Assembly: GCA_004352715.1 (NCBI GenBank)
Contig: SCFE01000042.1
Coordinates: 1,029,654-1,093,653 of the forward strand
Source of the DNA: Hofstenia miamia
Lineage: Eukaryota > Xenacoelomorpha > Acoela
Reading direction: 5' to 3'
Length of the DNA stretch: 64,000 nucleotides
The position numbers were made by a program, and so were the translations under genes. Below the pieces are notes generated by a model. The model was not told the origin of the DNA and did not search any database. It saw only the letters and a list, made by a program, of their open reading frames with translations. Of the stretch, positions 48,263-60,299 are shown in pieces. Within the stretch, counting starts at the first letter, position 1, and every line of letters begins with the position of its first letter.

Positions 48263-48394
48263 TAGCATGGGATTCTTCATCTTTGCAGTTCGTCTCATCT
48301 GATTTATCATCACAATCATCTTCTCCGTCACAAACCCAACTGGATGGAATGCAGAAACGCTCGTTTGGACATGTATATCCGTCGCAATGCGATT
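48263..48394 (-). CDS. Exon: LDL-receptor class A domain 1
   Basis: The acceptor is TTTAG before 48394 and the donor is TA|GTAAG after 48263. The 132-base exon starts and ends in phase 1, the usual arrangement for shuffled LDLa modules. It encodes one complete LDLa repeat with six cysteines in the order HC, YTC, FC, VC, DC, NC. The calcium-binding acidic box reads [12 protein letters not shown]. LDLa modules are disulfide-rich ligand-binding units of extracellular proteins. An acidic linker (KDEESHA) follows before the next module. This is the most upstream exon found. Its first two bases complete a codon begun in an exon that was not located. Confidence 0.9.
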
Positions 48395-48399
48395 CTAAA

Positions 48400-50540
48400 T
48401 AATTATAGAAAATATTTGAAAAATATTATCATTAGATAATTATTATAATATATTCATATCCTTTTACATCTTACAACATGTCACACATCCGGTTCTTATT
48501 GGATAAAAACCGAAGACTGCATTAAGGTTTGTGAAAATAGCAGATGATAGGTGAAACAAAGAATTAAAATCTTTTGATTTTTCCTTCGTATAATTTTGTT
48601 ATAGATCCAAAAACTTATTGCTATTGACAATTATGGACATATTCATATAAGAACAAAGTAGGCAATTATAGTAGAATGCAAATGCTAACAAGCAGAACAT
48701 AGAAATTAATAACTGCTAAAAGTAGAAAAGTTTGACCAAATTTCTGATGAAAACGTGCTTTATAAGTTCTCTCTGTGGATTAATTCCATTGCGCAACTTT
48801 TTGAAGAAACTTGGATTTCAGGTGGTACGATAATTGATGCATTATTACAAAGTACAAAATATATTCCGATGACGTTCATATTGTAAGATTATGTAATACG
48901 TTTCTAATGGCAGGTGATGCACTCTTTCTTTATCTACTTCAATAGTGAATTCAATAAGCATGCGTTTCTTTCAAGGTGATTTCTTTACATAAAGCTATGC
49001 AAGGATTGAAACGCACAAATCTTTTGGTAAATATAAAACTCAAGGGCATACGTAAACCTGATTTAATGTATCGCATACAAGTATATTTAAGAATAAATTA
49101 TTTCATTCTCTCATTAATATATTTACTTAGCAATCGTACAAAATCAATTTTGAATACTAGAAATTTATAGCATTATGAGGCAAACCTACTGAACATTTTG
49201 CTTCATTAAGTCACTAATTGCTAAGGCCCAATGAAGTCAAATCCGCTACGAATTAGGAAATATATCTCTTTATGACATGGAGTCGGTTAAATCGCCAATC
49301 CAACTTGTTATAGTTTTAGAATATTTCCAATTTTGCAATTTTTTCATTTTAAAATTAGACAATCAGGTCATTGTCTTTAATTGTCTGAAATATTCTTGGG
49401 TTTTCATTGGATGCTTCTTTCACCTACTTCATATAGTACCTAGGTTTTGATAAGCCATAGTAAAATCATAAATCTATGACGTCTTCCATAAACCATTGTC
49501 CATCATGTGGTAAAATTACCTACACAATAAAATTATGCAAACACATTAACAAAATGGTACACGTCAACGAATTGGGTGTCTGCTTAACACTTATCTTCAC
49601 TGTGTGCATCAAAAATAACAATAGTTTTGTTTATATTTTCAAAATGATTTCCTCAAGCCTACAAATAAATTTGAAACTCTTGTAATGCTGTCTATTTTTA
49701 ATGAATATTTATTACTGAAAGTTCCATTCTTACGATCTTTCTCTTCATAGCAAATGTAAATATAATAGGGCCTATGAAACAAAAAATTAACCACAACCTA
49801 TGTCTTTTTTTGTAGACAAGGCTTTTCAAGCTAAATGAAGCACATAACGTAGATAAAGGAGATGAGATTCTTCATTCACTCTTGATTTTGAACTTTAAAA
49901 ATATTTTAGTTTGCAAGTGTTGATCATTTGAAAATTTTTTTAAGAAATGTTACAGATTCACTAAACTTCCGAGCAGTTTACTGTTAATTAATGCAAAATT
50001 TCTTGCATGCATTCGTTCAAAGGATTGCAGATTAACTTAAAGGCAGCATATAGGCTAACCGATTATATCTAAAATTTATATATAGCCAAGTATTACCCAT
50101 AGACATTTACTTCAACAAAAAATCACTCTGCTAAATAGGTCAATTTTCTGAATTTATTTATACATTGCGTGTGCAACTGCTTCGTTAATAAATTTATTAA
50201 ATTCATTATACACACAGAAATGCTTACATGTGATGCGTAAAAAATTGTTTCGTTTGGAGTAAATGTTTTACGCATAATATTAAAAAATATTTTGAGTTAT
50301 CGTATGCACTTGGTTGAAAAGTTAATAGTGTCTTAATTAAGCGAAAACATATCTTTGAAATGAAGAACAAGTTACTACATTTTGGGAAAATCTGATAAGA
50401 GAATCACAAGTAAAAGAAAAAATTATACTCATTAAATATAATGGAGTCTTATAAACCAATGTTTTTAAATTGTGACTTTAAGTAAAAACTTGCTAAAACT
50501 AATATATTTTTGTAATGGTGAATCTCATTAGATGTAGTCA
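48400..50540. other. Sequence upstream of LDLa-1, no exon recognised
   Basis: No LDLa, CUB, SRCR or signal-peptide exon was found on the minus strand. Short frames at 48976-49170 and 49476-49685 (+) are unassigned. Confidence 0.4.
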
Positions 50541-50704
50541 AAAGTAGCTAAAAGTTGCTAGCTAATAGGTAATGTTGTGTCAAGAGTATTGACAAAGTAC
50601 TTGATACTAAAGTATAGTGATAACTGATTCTTGAAGATACATACTTGATACTTCTCAGAAATGCTTCAAGTTGATGTTTTAATTGACATATTGGGTTCTT
50701 GTGA

Positions 50705-50910
50705 TTGCGATTTATATCATTTATTCCTCCACAGTTGCCAAAGCTAGAGCAAGCAGCAATTCTGAAACTTCTATCCTTAATAGCTACATCAGCAACAGGT
50801 CGAAGATTTCTTAATAAGGCAGAGCTAATCTTAAGCTTACATAGCTTGAAATTAAAATTCCATACTACTGAAACCTTTTGTTTGGTTGTCATCGCAAAAT
50901 GTTATTTGAT
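50705..50910 (+). mobile_element. Possible hAT transposase C-terminal relic
   Basis: The frame gives KLLSLIATSATGRRFLNKAE, then LILSLHSLKL, which resembles the hAT dimerisation block (LLSIPATSAxSERxFSxAGxI). The following residues have no clear match. It is open on the minus strand too, so confidence is limited. Confidence 0.35.
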
Positions 50911-50929
50911 TTTTGTGATATAATGAAAC

Positions 50930-52190
50930 TCTTTTAAATGCTTATTTTTTCCTGAATACTTAATTATTCCACATGAAAAAATTGTTCAAGTTCTTGACTC
51001 CGTGATACTTAATAAATGTGACATTTATCAATACTAAGCTTGTGTCTACAACTAATGCACTTAAACTTTGTGTAGCATATGGCGTAGTGTTTATTATGAT
51101 GTCTAAGCCGCAAAATTATTCTAAATTTTTAATGGGAGTGGGTTATAATTGCTTTTGAAAAAATATGAATTTTGCGTTTGAGCAAAGGAGGATCAAAGGA
51201 CAATTAGCGCATGAGCTGGCTTTGAAATTTTAGCAAAGCATTATGTTAACTTTGAAACATACTGTTCATTTTATTATTTAGCTGGATTGCAAATCATCAT
51301 TCTTATCATGACTAATTAAAATTCCATTAAAATACTTGGAGATACCTTAAAAAATTTAAAAAGTCTAAATGATCTTGTTTCTGCCAAATTTGCCAATCGT
51401 AGTTATCAATAGTTATCAATCAAGAAAGCTGTTGCTGCTACTAAATGTTCCAACACGGAATAATTTGTTCAATAATGTGGACTGAAATATAAAAATTTGC
51501 CAAACAAGAATTGAGAAAAGGATGAACACCCGAAACTATCATGCCCATGTACCATCTTGAGTGCTGATTTTTGTGCTAAAACTCCTCGTATTGTTGACGA
51601 TTATGAATTCAATGGTATCTATTGCATCTCAATCTCAAAAACCTTAAAATCATTAGGTCATATATTATATTTGCATGTAAAATTTAATATTTTTATTAGT
51701 TGCTATTAATTGATCATATTTGAGTGTCTTAAATTTATAGTTAGAGGTATATATGATTTAGGATACACTATTACAAGAACTAAGACGTATTTATATATTA
51801 TTTTCACCTTCTTAGACCTGGTTTAAAACATCTTGCTTCTGAAATTGTGAATGTCTAGTTCAAAACGCGGAATCTTGGGTTTAAAACAAATCACTGTTGG
51901 CCTAAAGAATCTGACACACCAATGTGACACACTTGTGACTACGCTAATGTTATATAAGGTTAATTCCAAGGAACGCTCCCACACAATTCTATGCTTCCAC
52001 TTGGTATACATAATGAAATAGATTTCATTAGAACAGTGTGCATGAAGCATTGCCTTATGAGAACGTTAGGTTGCTATGTATATTACATTCCCCACTAAGT
52101 TCAGCTTTTGTAAATATATTACAATTAACAGACCCACATTTCATTATTCTACAAAAATTATTAAAATTACATTTTATAAAATTTCTGTCA
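50930..52190. other. Unassigned sequence
   Basis: No coding or repeat structure recognised. Confidence 0.4.
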
Positions 52191-52204
52191 TTGAGAAGAA
52201 ATAC

Positions 52205-52432
52205 GGCGTTATTTTAATTTAGGGGACCCAGTTCAAGTGACGTCATAAAATAGGTATTAAGCTCTAACCTTAACCCTAACCTTACACCCCAACCATTGTA
52301 ATTGTATTGCATTTCATCATGTTGATTAATTTTTTACAAAAAATTTTAAGTTTTGGGAAAGGGATTGGGGTTAGGGTTAATTATTATTTTATGACGTCAT
52401 TGCAAGTGGGTCCCCTAAGGTAAAATAACGCC
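52205..52432. mobile_element. hAT-type MITE, 228 bases, exact TSD
   Basis: The inverted ends GGCGTTATTTTA and TAAAATAACGCC are exact and extend through AGGGGACCCA and TGACGTCATAAAATA. The 8-base duplication AGAAATAC is perfect (52197-52204, 52433-52440). The centre holds CTAACCTTAACCCTAACC and, inverted, GGGGTTAGGGTTAA, resembling TTAGGG telomere units. Non-coding. Confidence 0.9.
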
Positions 52433-52444
52433 AGAAATACTTTA

Positions 52445-54800
52445 TTGAATCCGACATAACATCCCATTTTTAAAATTCAATTTCACTTGAAAAAAGTAGG
52501 ATTTCTATGAATCGCTACCCACAATGTGAACGTAACCGACATACACATAAATTTTGAAGAACATATGCTTAAAAATGCATAGAAAGTAACAAATCCACAC
52601 AAGTGTATTGCTTACACCGAACCATTTGAATTGAGAAAATCAAATTTCTTACTTCATTATCCAAAAGATAATTTTAAGAATACTTCAATAATATACGAGA
52701 AAAAAATCCAATATGTTAATATCTGGCAATTGTACAGTGAATTTAAATAGTTTCTTACTAAAAAATTGATTTTTTTTTAAATTTGTGAAAATCTGTTTTT
52801 TCATGTGGATGACAATTTTATAGAATTAATCATAAACTTTCGCCCAAAATGAATATGTTTAATTTCAATCAAAATTTCATAAAAACTAATTATTATTATT
52901 ATACATGCACATAACTTTAATAAACGTGTGGACTAAAAAAGTTCACAGTATCTTCTAATTACTCTAAAACCCTACGCAAACGGTAGGCAAGATTGAGGCA
53001 ATTAGGCCATATGGAGTGAATAAGCCAGGGCCTATTTCTGAAAGGTGTACCTAGAGGATTTAGTCTAGTGGCCCTGAAAAAAATGCTCCTATTAGAAGAT
53101 ACTACTACATTGATTATCATTTGCATATAACAAAGTTAATGTAAATATTTAATCATAATCTCCATTTATACCTGAATATTAATACAATTTGTTCATCTAT
53201 TTAGTAGTTCTAGTAATAAATAGCCTTCAATTATGACAAATCATTTTATGTTCTAAATACACTTATGCTGAAAAAATTGTTAAAAATTAGTGCAGGGGTA
53301 ATTAGGCCCTATTGAAAATCAAAAAAAGATTTCGAATCAAGAGAAGACTCGTGATGACAATAAAAAAAATAAGAGTGTTGTTAAAGACAAAGAAAGTATG
53401 CAAAAAAAACTAAATCCAAGATTTCATGGAAGACTGGTAGCATTGCTCAAAATGTGATGGTTGGGCGATCGAAAGTTGTTTTGATGTGGTTACGTACTCA
53501 AGCTATATGTAATATGTTCTATGTAGGATTCCACAAAGTCCTTACTCTACTTAGTCCCACTGTATTTGGTCCCAGTGTCATGAACTTTTCTGGTCCCATA
53601 GCTCCATTGGTCTCACGACATAACATCACTTTCGGACTAAAACTAGCAAAAAATATTATTAATATTAATATTCTGAAATTTGTGGTCTTCCAGTTCCATT
53701 CTAATTCCAGTCTCAATAGAAGCATTAAATCCCATGGAATTGCGCGTCCCGGAGAAAGCAACCCATTACCAGTTTTGAGTTGTGCACTCCAATACACAAA
53801 ATGCTGCAAACTGCTAATTGCTATTAAGTAATAAGTAACGAATAATACATTACATTTTTAAAAACTACTCAATAATATGTAACATATTTCTCTTTAAAAT
53901 TCATTTTTCCATTGAGCGAGATTAATTACAGTGCATTCAATCATATAAAGGGAATTTAATTCATAAAAATATAGTAAACTCCTAAATTCCTGTAATGAAA
54001 TCAAGAATTCCAAATTGTTATATTGAAAATTGGAGGAAATTTTAAAAAGAATTATTTCAGTTTTTTAATCAGAGAGTGCAACATTTATGATAATGATTTG
54101 GGAAATTATGACAAATAAAATAAATAAATAAACAACAAATTATATCTGAACCAAGTTAATGACTTCATAAACAAATTAATCCATGTAAACATTAGTAAAT
54201 TATAATAATGAAGTAATCCATTCAGATTTTTTCATCAACAATGGGCATGCAAAGTTGAAAACTTCATATATTTAAAATAATAAATCTAATATGAAATTAT
54301 TATATTATTTACAGTATTATCATAATATAAATTCATGCTAAATTTAATTTACATTCAGGTATATAAAGGCGAGTTAATAGATTTTAATTAATCTTACAAC
54401 CTCCTACACATTCTGGCCAATTAATTAGTGTGATTCAGAGAAGGTAGGAAAGTAATTGAATATAAATTTTCAACTCACAATATATTGTGGTCCAAAATTA
54501 TTTTAACAAGCAACGACTTTTATCTACTTACACAGAATTTACCTACTTGTGTAGGATGCAAGCTAAAAGTATTATTATAGTAACACACTCTAGTCCCAAT
54601 GCATTAGAACAGGCCTTAGTATTTATGACTTTTTGTAGGTTTTACTCACGTTATTTGCCTCCCACTTCTAATGCATGCTATCTTCAGTATACTTTCCATC
54701 CTACTTTATCATACCTAAACATATTACGTATTTCTTACGCGTAGCTAGATGTTGGAGAACTGTCTCCTATTACTTTTTACAAAATCTTGCATTTCTCATA
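52445..54800. other. Unassigned sequence with a 125-codon frame
   Basis: 53454-53831 (+) is open for 125 codons and 53519-53809 is open for 96 on the minus strand. Neither translation shows a domain I know, and the patch is somewhat GC-richer. It may be an old repeat rather than a gene. Confidence 0.3.
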
Positions 54801-54814
54801 TCCGCAAGGTCCCC

Positions 54815-55230
54815 AACAGCACTGCTGTTAACAACGCTGTTAACAGCTGCAAGCTGTTACAGCAAACAGCAAACAAGTGCTGTTTAAAACAGCACATAAA
54901 ATTAACCCATATTGTCATATTATCTTGTTGTTCAAACTTTATCAATGTCTTTCAATCCCCTCCACAGCCCATCAAGGATTCAGACTAGTGCCGTAATCAT
55001 TGATAAAAATAATTGCAGGCCCAAGTAGTCAACAAATCCCATTGAAAGAGGGTGATTCAACGTATCAATTATATTTTATATTTGGATACTTATGAATATT
55101 CATTCTTTATTGTGAGTCATTTCACAATCGTCTCTAAGAATTAAGTAAGAAAATATCGAAGCTGTTAACAGCAAAAGGGTTGGTGTTTGTTATTTACAGC
55201 TTCTTTAGCTGCTAACAGCAAAATGGGACG
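54815..55230. repeat. CTGTTAACAG-rich block
   Basis: GCTGTTAACAGC-type palindromic words are repeated at 54820-54895 and again at 55160-55225, about 270 bases apart. This could mark the two ends of a small element, but clear termini were not seen. Confidence 0.35.
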
Positions 55231-55234
55231 CCCG

Positions 55235-57325
55235 CATATCCGGCATGATTGTATGTTCCTGTTCTGCAATTATCAATGCCTCTTTTGCCACTATTTGCAT
55301 CTTCCTTTCTTAGGTTGTAGTTTTCATCTAGTATTCTTGCTGTATTGCCTTAGTTGTCCTACTTTTGTATGATTTCTTTCTGTCGCTTTCTGTTCTCATA
55401 TTTGTCAATTCTTTACTGTTCGCCAACAATGAATCCTTACTTTCTGCATCTACATACTCTACCTCTACAGATTCCTCAACATTAAGCTATTCTTTATCGT
55501 CTCTCCGCTTTTCCATGTATAATCTATATCCATATATATTTTTTCAATTTCATCCTTCAAAACTAATTCATGAAATTACTAACAAACCTTACTTGATAAT
55601 ACACAATTTCATTTAATATTGTAATTAATGAATTTTACAATTATTTTCTGAATTTCTATGAATAAAAAATTCTATATTTTTGAATGAATTCATATTTAAT
55701 TTGCATTTATTAAACATTTTATGGAATACGTTGTAGAATTCTAAGTTTACTAGAACAAACTTAATAAAAAATAATAGAAGAAGTTATTAATTAAATACGT
55801 AGTATACATAATTTTAGGTTTAGCAAGTAGCGCCCTTATAAGGAAACATCGATCTACTTTAGGACCTCTCTATGCTCTAATCTGATAATTTTGAGTTGAA
55901 ATTCATAAATGTTGAAATTACATAGAAAATTGGCCGAAATAATTAATAATCTGTGTGTTAATTTCTTTATTTTATGCTTGATTTCAGACAACATGAGTTT
56001 TTTAGCAATTCCAATAATGGTCACAGGTTGAAATCGCTCGAAGAAATTTTGAGATTCACAACAATTTCTTCAATAACTAATAAATACTAAAAATATTTAG
56101 TAACATTTCTATTTATTATTTCTAGTAAAGACCAAAATTACTAGGAATTGAGTCTCCAAGACTATTTATGAACTAGAGTGTCACAACATTAAAATTATTT
56201 TTAGGTTATTTTATATCAAGTGCGTTTCATAGTATTTGTATTTGTTCCCTTGTAACTGCAATAAGAATATTAATTTTTAAAGAGCTCTTGATATAGTCAC
56301 TGATATATTATTACAACATTTTTTCATAAGCACATACTTAAGAATAAAAAAACTATATAAATATAAATTAAAAGACAAATTAAGCATTAAAAACTCAAGA
56401 AGTTCTAAAAATCTACAATTATAGTGATTCTGCATCAGTCCATCATAAATGAATCTTTAAATTTAATAAAGATTCCACCAAGAATTTCTAGACCCACATC
56501 TGAGAGGACCTACTATGCTTAGCATATTAGACCATGGATAGCTAATATTAATGTCTTAGTATCTTCACAATTGTATCAAATTGTCGTTCAAGTTGTCAAT
56601 TCTAAACTGTTAGTGTTCAACATGATGCAATAAAATCTCTTCTGCATACCGTTACCATATGACAACAATTGCTACTAAGTGATTTTTTATAATCTTCTCA
56701 AAAACTTTGTCTTTATATGCCTTGAAAACTTTTTAAAATTTTGAAAAATTTTATAGGAATATTTGTCACCTGGTCATGCAAAATAGGGTAGATCTGTTGA
56801 TGAATTTTTGCTTAAACTTACGAGAAATTATACTTTTAAACCATAATAAAATATCTAAAAAATTACACTAACAATGCCTGTATTTAGAGTTATTTTGAAA
56901 TTATTCAAAATACTTTACTGAAATCTTTTGTTCTAGTTTAACATTCAAAATGAAGAGATAGAGCATGTCTGTATCCTAGCATAGGTTTTAAAGATTTTGG
57001 AGAAACTTATACTTATAAAAATTTGTCAAGGTGAACCAAAATCTGTTTGAAGAATATAAAATTCATGGTCATTGTGTCACAAAAAAACTTATTTACGTCT
57101 TTCAGTTCCAAATCTCATTTAATTCAATCCCAAACCAACAATTATCACATTCCCTTTGGATCAATTTGAAGACCATTATAAATTCTTATTTACATTGAGC
57201 TAAAATAAAAAAAATTTAATAGTGCGTAAAAGATGGACGTTTTTAGTTCAAAATCCATAAATTTGCATAATTTATTGCAAGTTAATAAAGTGAATTTTGA
57301 TATGCAAGTTCATGGTGAAAGTGGA
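55235..57325. other. Unassigned sequence
   Basis: The 61- and 83-codon plus frames at 55187-55616 are rich in Phe, Leu and Ser and match nothing I recognise. The rest is AT-rich and featureless. Confidence 0.35.
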
Positions 57326-57326
57326 A

Positions 57327-57330
<4 letters not shown>

Positions 57331-57365
<35 letters not shown>

Positions 57366-57366
57366 C
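57331..57366. repeat. TA microsatellite
   Basis: Uninterrupted TA tract. Confidence 0.95.
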
Positions 57367-57647
57367 AGAATATTTAGTGGTACAATAATAAAATGTGACC
57401 GGCATTTACAAGTATATAATTTAATATTTTCTAGAACTACATCTTAGAACCAAAATATTAAGATTACTTTCGTTTTAATTGAAGAAATAAAAAATTGCAC
57501 GCATCATTCAAATTTGCAAACAAATCATATGCTAGTAAAGATTAGTTCCTAATAGGAAATTCGCTGCTTGCTTGCTTATTTAAATCTCTCAAAATTGTCT
57601 TTACATTAAATCATTGTATAATAGTTTCGATAAATCTCATTTATATG

Positions 57648-57690
57648 AATATATATACATATATATNNNNNNNNNNTATATATATATATT
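57648..57690. repeat. TA microsatellite with 10-base gap
   Basis: TA tracts flank Ns at 57667-57676. Confidence 0.95.
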
Positions 57691-57931
57691 AATTGCGCTA
57701 TTTCAATGGATTGTCAAATTCTACCAATCAAGTAAACAGTAATATCACTCTAGAGACCAATTTATTTCCTCAAAGTCAGTTAAGATTATTGATGATCGAT
57801 TCGAATTAACGTAAAATAACGTATCAACTTATTCATGAAAAATGTGAGCTTCAATTCAATAATTCATTTTTATTATATTACTGTTTTTAGCAATTGCATT
57901 TTTGGAGCAGAATGCAAATGCTCAGTGATAT

Positions 57932-58069
57932 CAGGGCCTTAGCTAGGGGGGCAGGGGCATGGTCCTCCCTGTTGGGCAATTTTGCCTCCTCCTCTCAGCA
58001 TCCTCGATACAAAACTCTAAAGTATTAATTCTAATATTCTTTGACTAAGTTACAGTGAATATATTTTTG

Positions 58070-58125
<56 letters not shown>

Positions 58126-58232
58126 TAATGCCATTCTTTTAAAAAACTCTATGAAAAAGTGGGAATTATTTCATATGAACAAAACTATGATTAATTTATT
58201 GGACGTTGCGGGACCATGGCTCCCCTAACTTG
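57932..58232. mobile_element. Possible hAT-like MITE containing a TA tract
   Basis: The left CAGGGCCTTAGCTAGGGGG and GGCATGGTCC text pairs loosely with GGACCATGGCTCCCCTAACTTGC-type sequence ending near 58232. The TA run at 58072-58118 lies inside. No matching target duplication was found, so this is provisional. Confidence 0.4.
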
Positions 58233-58439
58233 CAAATGCAACCAGTAATTTAAAAAACAATTAAAAGACAAAATAAACTGAAAAAGACATATAGATTAAA
58301 AATAATTTGCAGCTAGTAATTTCTCCAAACGTTAGATTTAGTGTTATAACCATATTCCAATATTTTGATTTTATTTGAGTATTATTTATCAGTTTCTTCG
58401 AACTAGTATTCAGTTTCATGTATATTTTTAAAAAATTAC

Positions 58440-58990
58440 TTCCTTGGTGGTTATTAATCGATTTGTATGTGTAAATTCAACTGCTGACCTTTGTGATGAA
58501 GATTGGTGACATGATTGATAAAGTGTGTATCGTTTCACCTGTCTTGAATATGTTGCTGTTAAACATAGTACGAATCTACCTGCTAAATACTATATTTATT
58601 CTGGCTTTCTGATCTGAGCTTATGTTGGTTAACAATGTACAAGTATATCTGTATTGACTCAATACAGTAGCTTCTGTTAGCGATTACTGCTACTAACCTT
58701 CTTTAATTGTTTTAGATATTCTATCCCGATAGCCATTTTCCGTATTTTGGATTTTATTAAGTTATCATATATTAAACCCCTGTCAAGTTCGACACCCAGA
58801 TAGTGAACTTTTGTTTATGGAATTGGTTGATGATTAGGGAGATGCCTTAAGTATTGATTTTAGTATAAAATTGTCTTTAAGGATGTCAATGTGCTGCGTT
58901 TGACAAAATTTGAATTATTTTGAATGCTGTAAAATTAATGACACGTTGCTAAAAAGCTTTAGTAAAAATTAAACTTTGCATATTGAATAG
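58440..58990 (-). mobile_element. LINE RT fragment, downstream part
   Basis: Minus-strand translation gives HYLGVELDRGLIYDNLIKSK, then IRKMAIGIEYLKQL. This fits the YLGVxLDxxLxxxxHIxxxxxK segment that follows the palm in non-LTR RTs. The 3' limit is approximate. It is in the same orientation as the RT finger fragment at 60.4 kb and may be the other half of one element. Confidence 0.6.
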
Positions 58991-59040
58991 CTTTAATATT
59001 TTATTGTTGTTTCCCAATGCAAAAGGCATTAAAATTTAAA

Positions 59041-60000
59041 TTCTGTCGAGAGTTACATCGCCTATATTCTGTTAAAACATTGAACTGCCTCTATTCCTTA
59101 TAAAAGACAAACTGATTTTCCAAATATTCAGGCAATTTTCTTCAAGCCTATTATGAAATTTGGAAATCTTGAGGTATGGAAATATTGATGAATGTGTCTG
59201 AACGTAATTCTGAAAATGTGTACTAAAGTGTATTGTTGCGGCTGAAGTACTTGAAGATTCATTATTTAAAATTAAAATTCCAATTGTTAAATTGTCATCA
59301 TTTTTAATGTTCAGCTAATCAGGAGTTCGAAGGACCATACGAGCAACAACTAATATTACTTGTTTTTCTATATAGATGAAAAACCCAAGCCCATCAAAGC
59401 GTGAGTGGCAAGTCAGAAATCGCGGCTTACGAGGGAAAGTGAAAAAGGAGAGACACTCTTCAATTTTGTGGTGTTTTCAAATTTTGAATATTAGTTTGTG
59501 AGTTTTAAGCTTTTAAAATTTTTTAAAGAAACCATAATGCACGATCTAATGATAATCAAAATCTGAAAGTATACAGTGGAGATGGGCGCCTCATTTTTAA
59601 TTTTTGTTTTCTGACTTTGTGCGCTTCATGCCTCTTTAAAACCAGGTGGTCTATATACATAAAAAGAGAGAGTAAAGTCTAGATGTGTTTCCCACAGTGG
59701 GCTTTGATCTCCTGATTACCTGAACATTAAAAATAAGATAATTTGAACTTTTTTAAGAATTAGAATTTTCAATAAAAAATAGTAATTTTTTGCCAGTACT
59801 TCCAGCACGCAATACGCATTAGTTCATATTTTGAACATTAGGTTCAAGAATGTTCACCAATAGATGTGTCAATATCTTAGTATTTCCAAATTTCATTAAA
59901 TAATACGCTGAAGAAAATTTCTTAAATGTTGTTCTTAATAATGAAAATAGGTAGTTTAGGGTTAAGGCTTTGCATTTGAAGAGACAAACTGCCTTTCATT
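59041..60000. mobile_element. Dispersed repeat with inverted arms (family reference copy)
   Basis: 59050-59340 and 59700-60000 are inverted copies of each other, for example TTTTTAATGTTCAG(C/G)TAATC on one arm and its reverse complement on the other. The arms also occur separately at 23600, 29990 and 35060. The spacer is non-coding. The structure suggests a fold-back DNA transposon or two opposed insertions of one repeat. It lies between two LINE fragments and may have split them. Confidence 0.6.
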
Positions 60001-60299
60001 GCCTAGATGTTATAGATATTAAAATTCAAAAGCCATTTTTCAGCACTTTAATGAAAAAAAAATATTAACCCTAAACGCACCGAGGAGGGCCGATACGGCC
60101 AAAATTTTTTTAGCTAATTTTTTTCTGAATTTTCATAAAAACTATCTGGGAGCAAGATGAAATTAAAACGAATTAATTTTTTGAGTGGAGCCTGTACAAG
60201 TGGTCTGGAAAATTTAATTTTAGAAAAAAGTTATAAACTTTTTGTGCAAAATGAATTAAAATCAATATTTTGATAGATACCGAGTCATCATTGTTAAGG

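Larger units (their letters stand above)
480..48394 (-). other. Gene model: LDLa-LDLa-CUB-SRCR-SRCR mosaic protein, partial
   Basis: Seven minus-strand exons are joined in the order 48394-48263, 44130-44005, 27535-27334, 22098-21899, 14296-14146, 2550-2396, 639-480. They total 1126 coding bases, about 375 codons. Intron phases are 1,1,2,1,2,1, and each joint restores a sensible codon (A+TG Met, G+AT Asp, GA+T Asp, G+AA Glu, AT+A Ile, G+CT Ala). Domains by approximate residue of the fragment are LDLa 1-44, LDLa 45-86, CUB 87-220, a divergent SRCR 221-322, and the first half of another SRCR 323-375. Such modules occur in secreted or membrane-anchored receptors and in mosaic serine proteases of the enteropeptidase type. 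No protease, transmembrane or signal segment is visible here, so the final function is open. The 3' end lies left of the window. No upstream exon was found in 48.4-62 kb, but exon 1 begins in phase 1, so at least one must exist. Small phase-compatible exons inside the long introns could have been missed. Confidence 0.85.

Noticed and set aside
53454-53831. 125-codon plus frame and overlapping minus frame
   Set aside because: No recognisable domain, no splice context, and open on both strands; kept only as a note.
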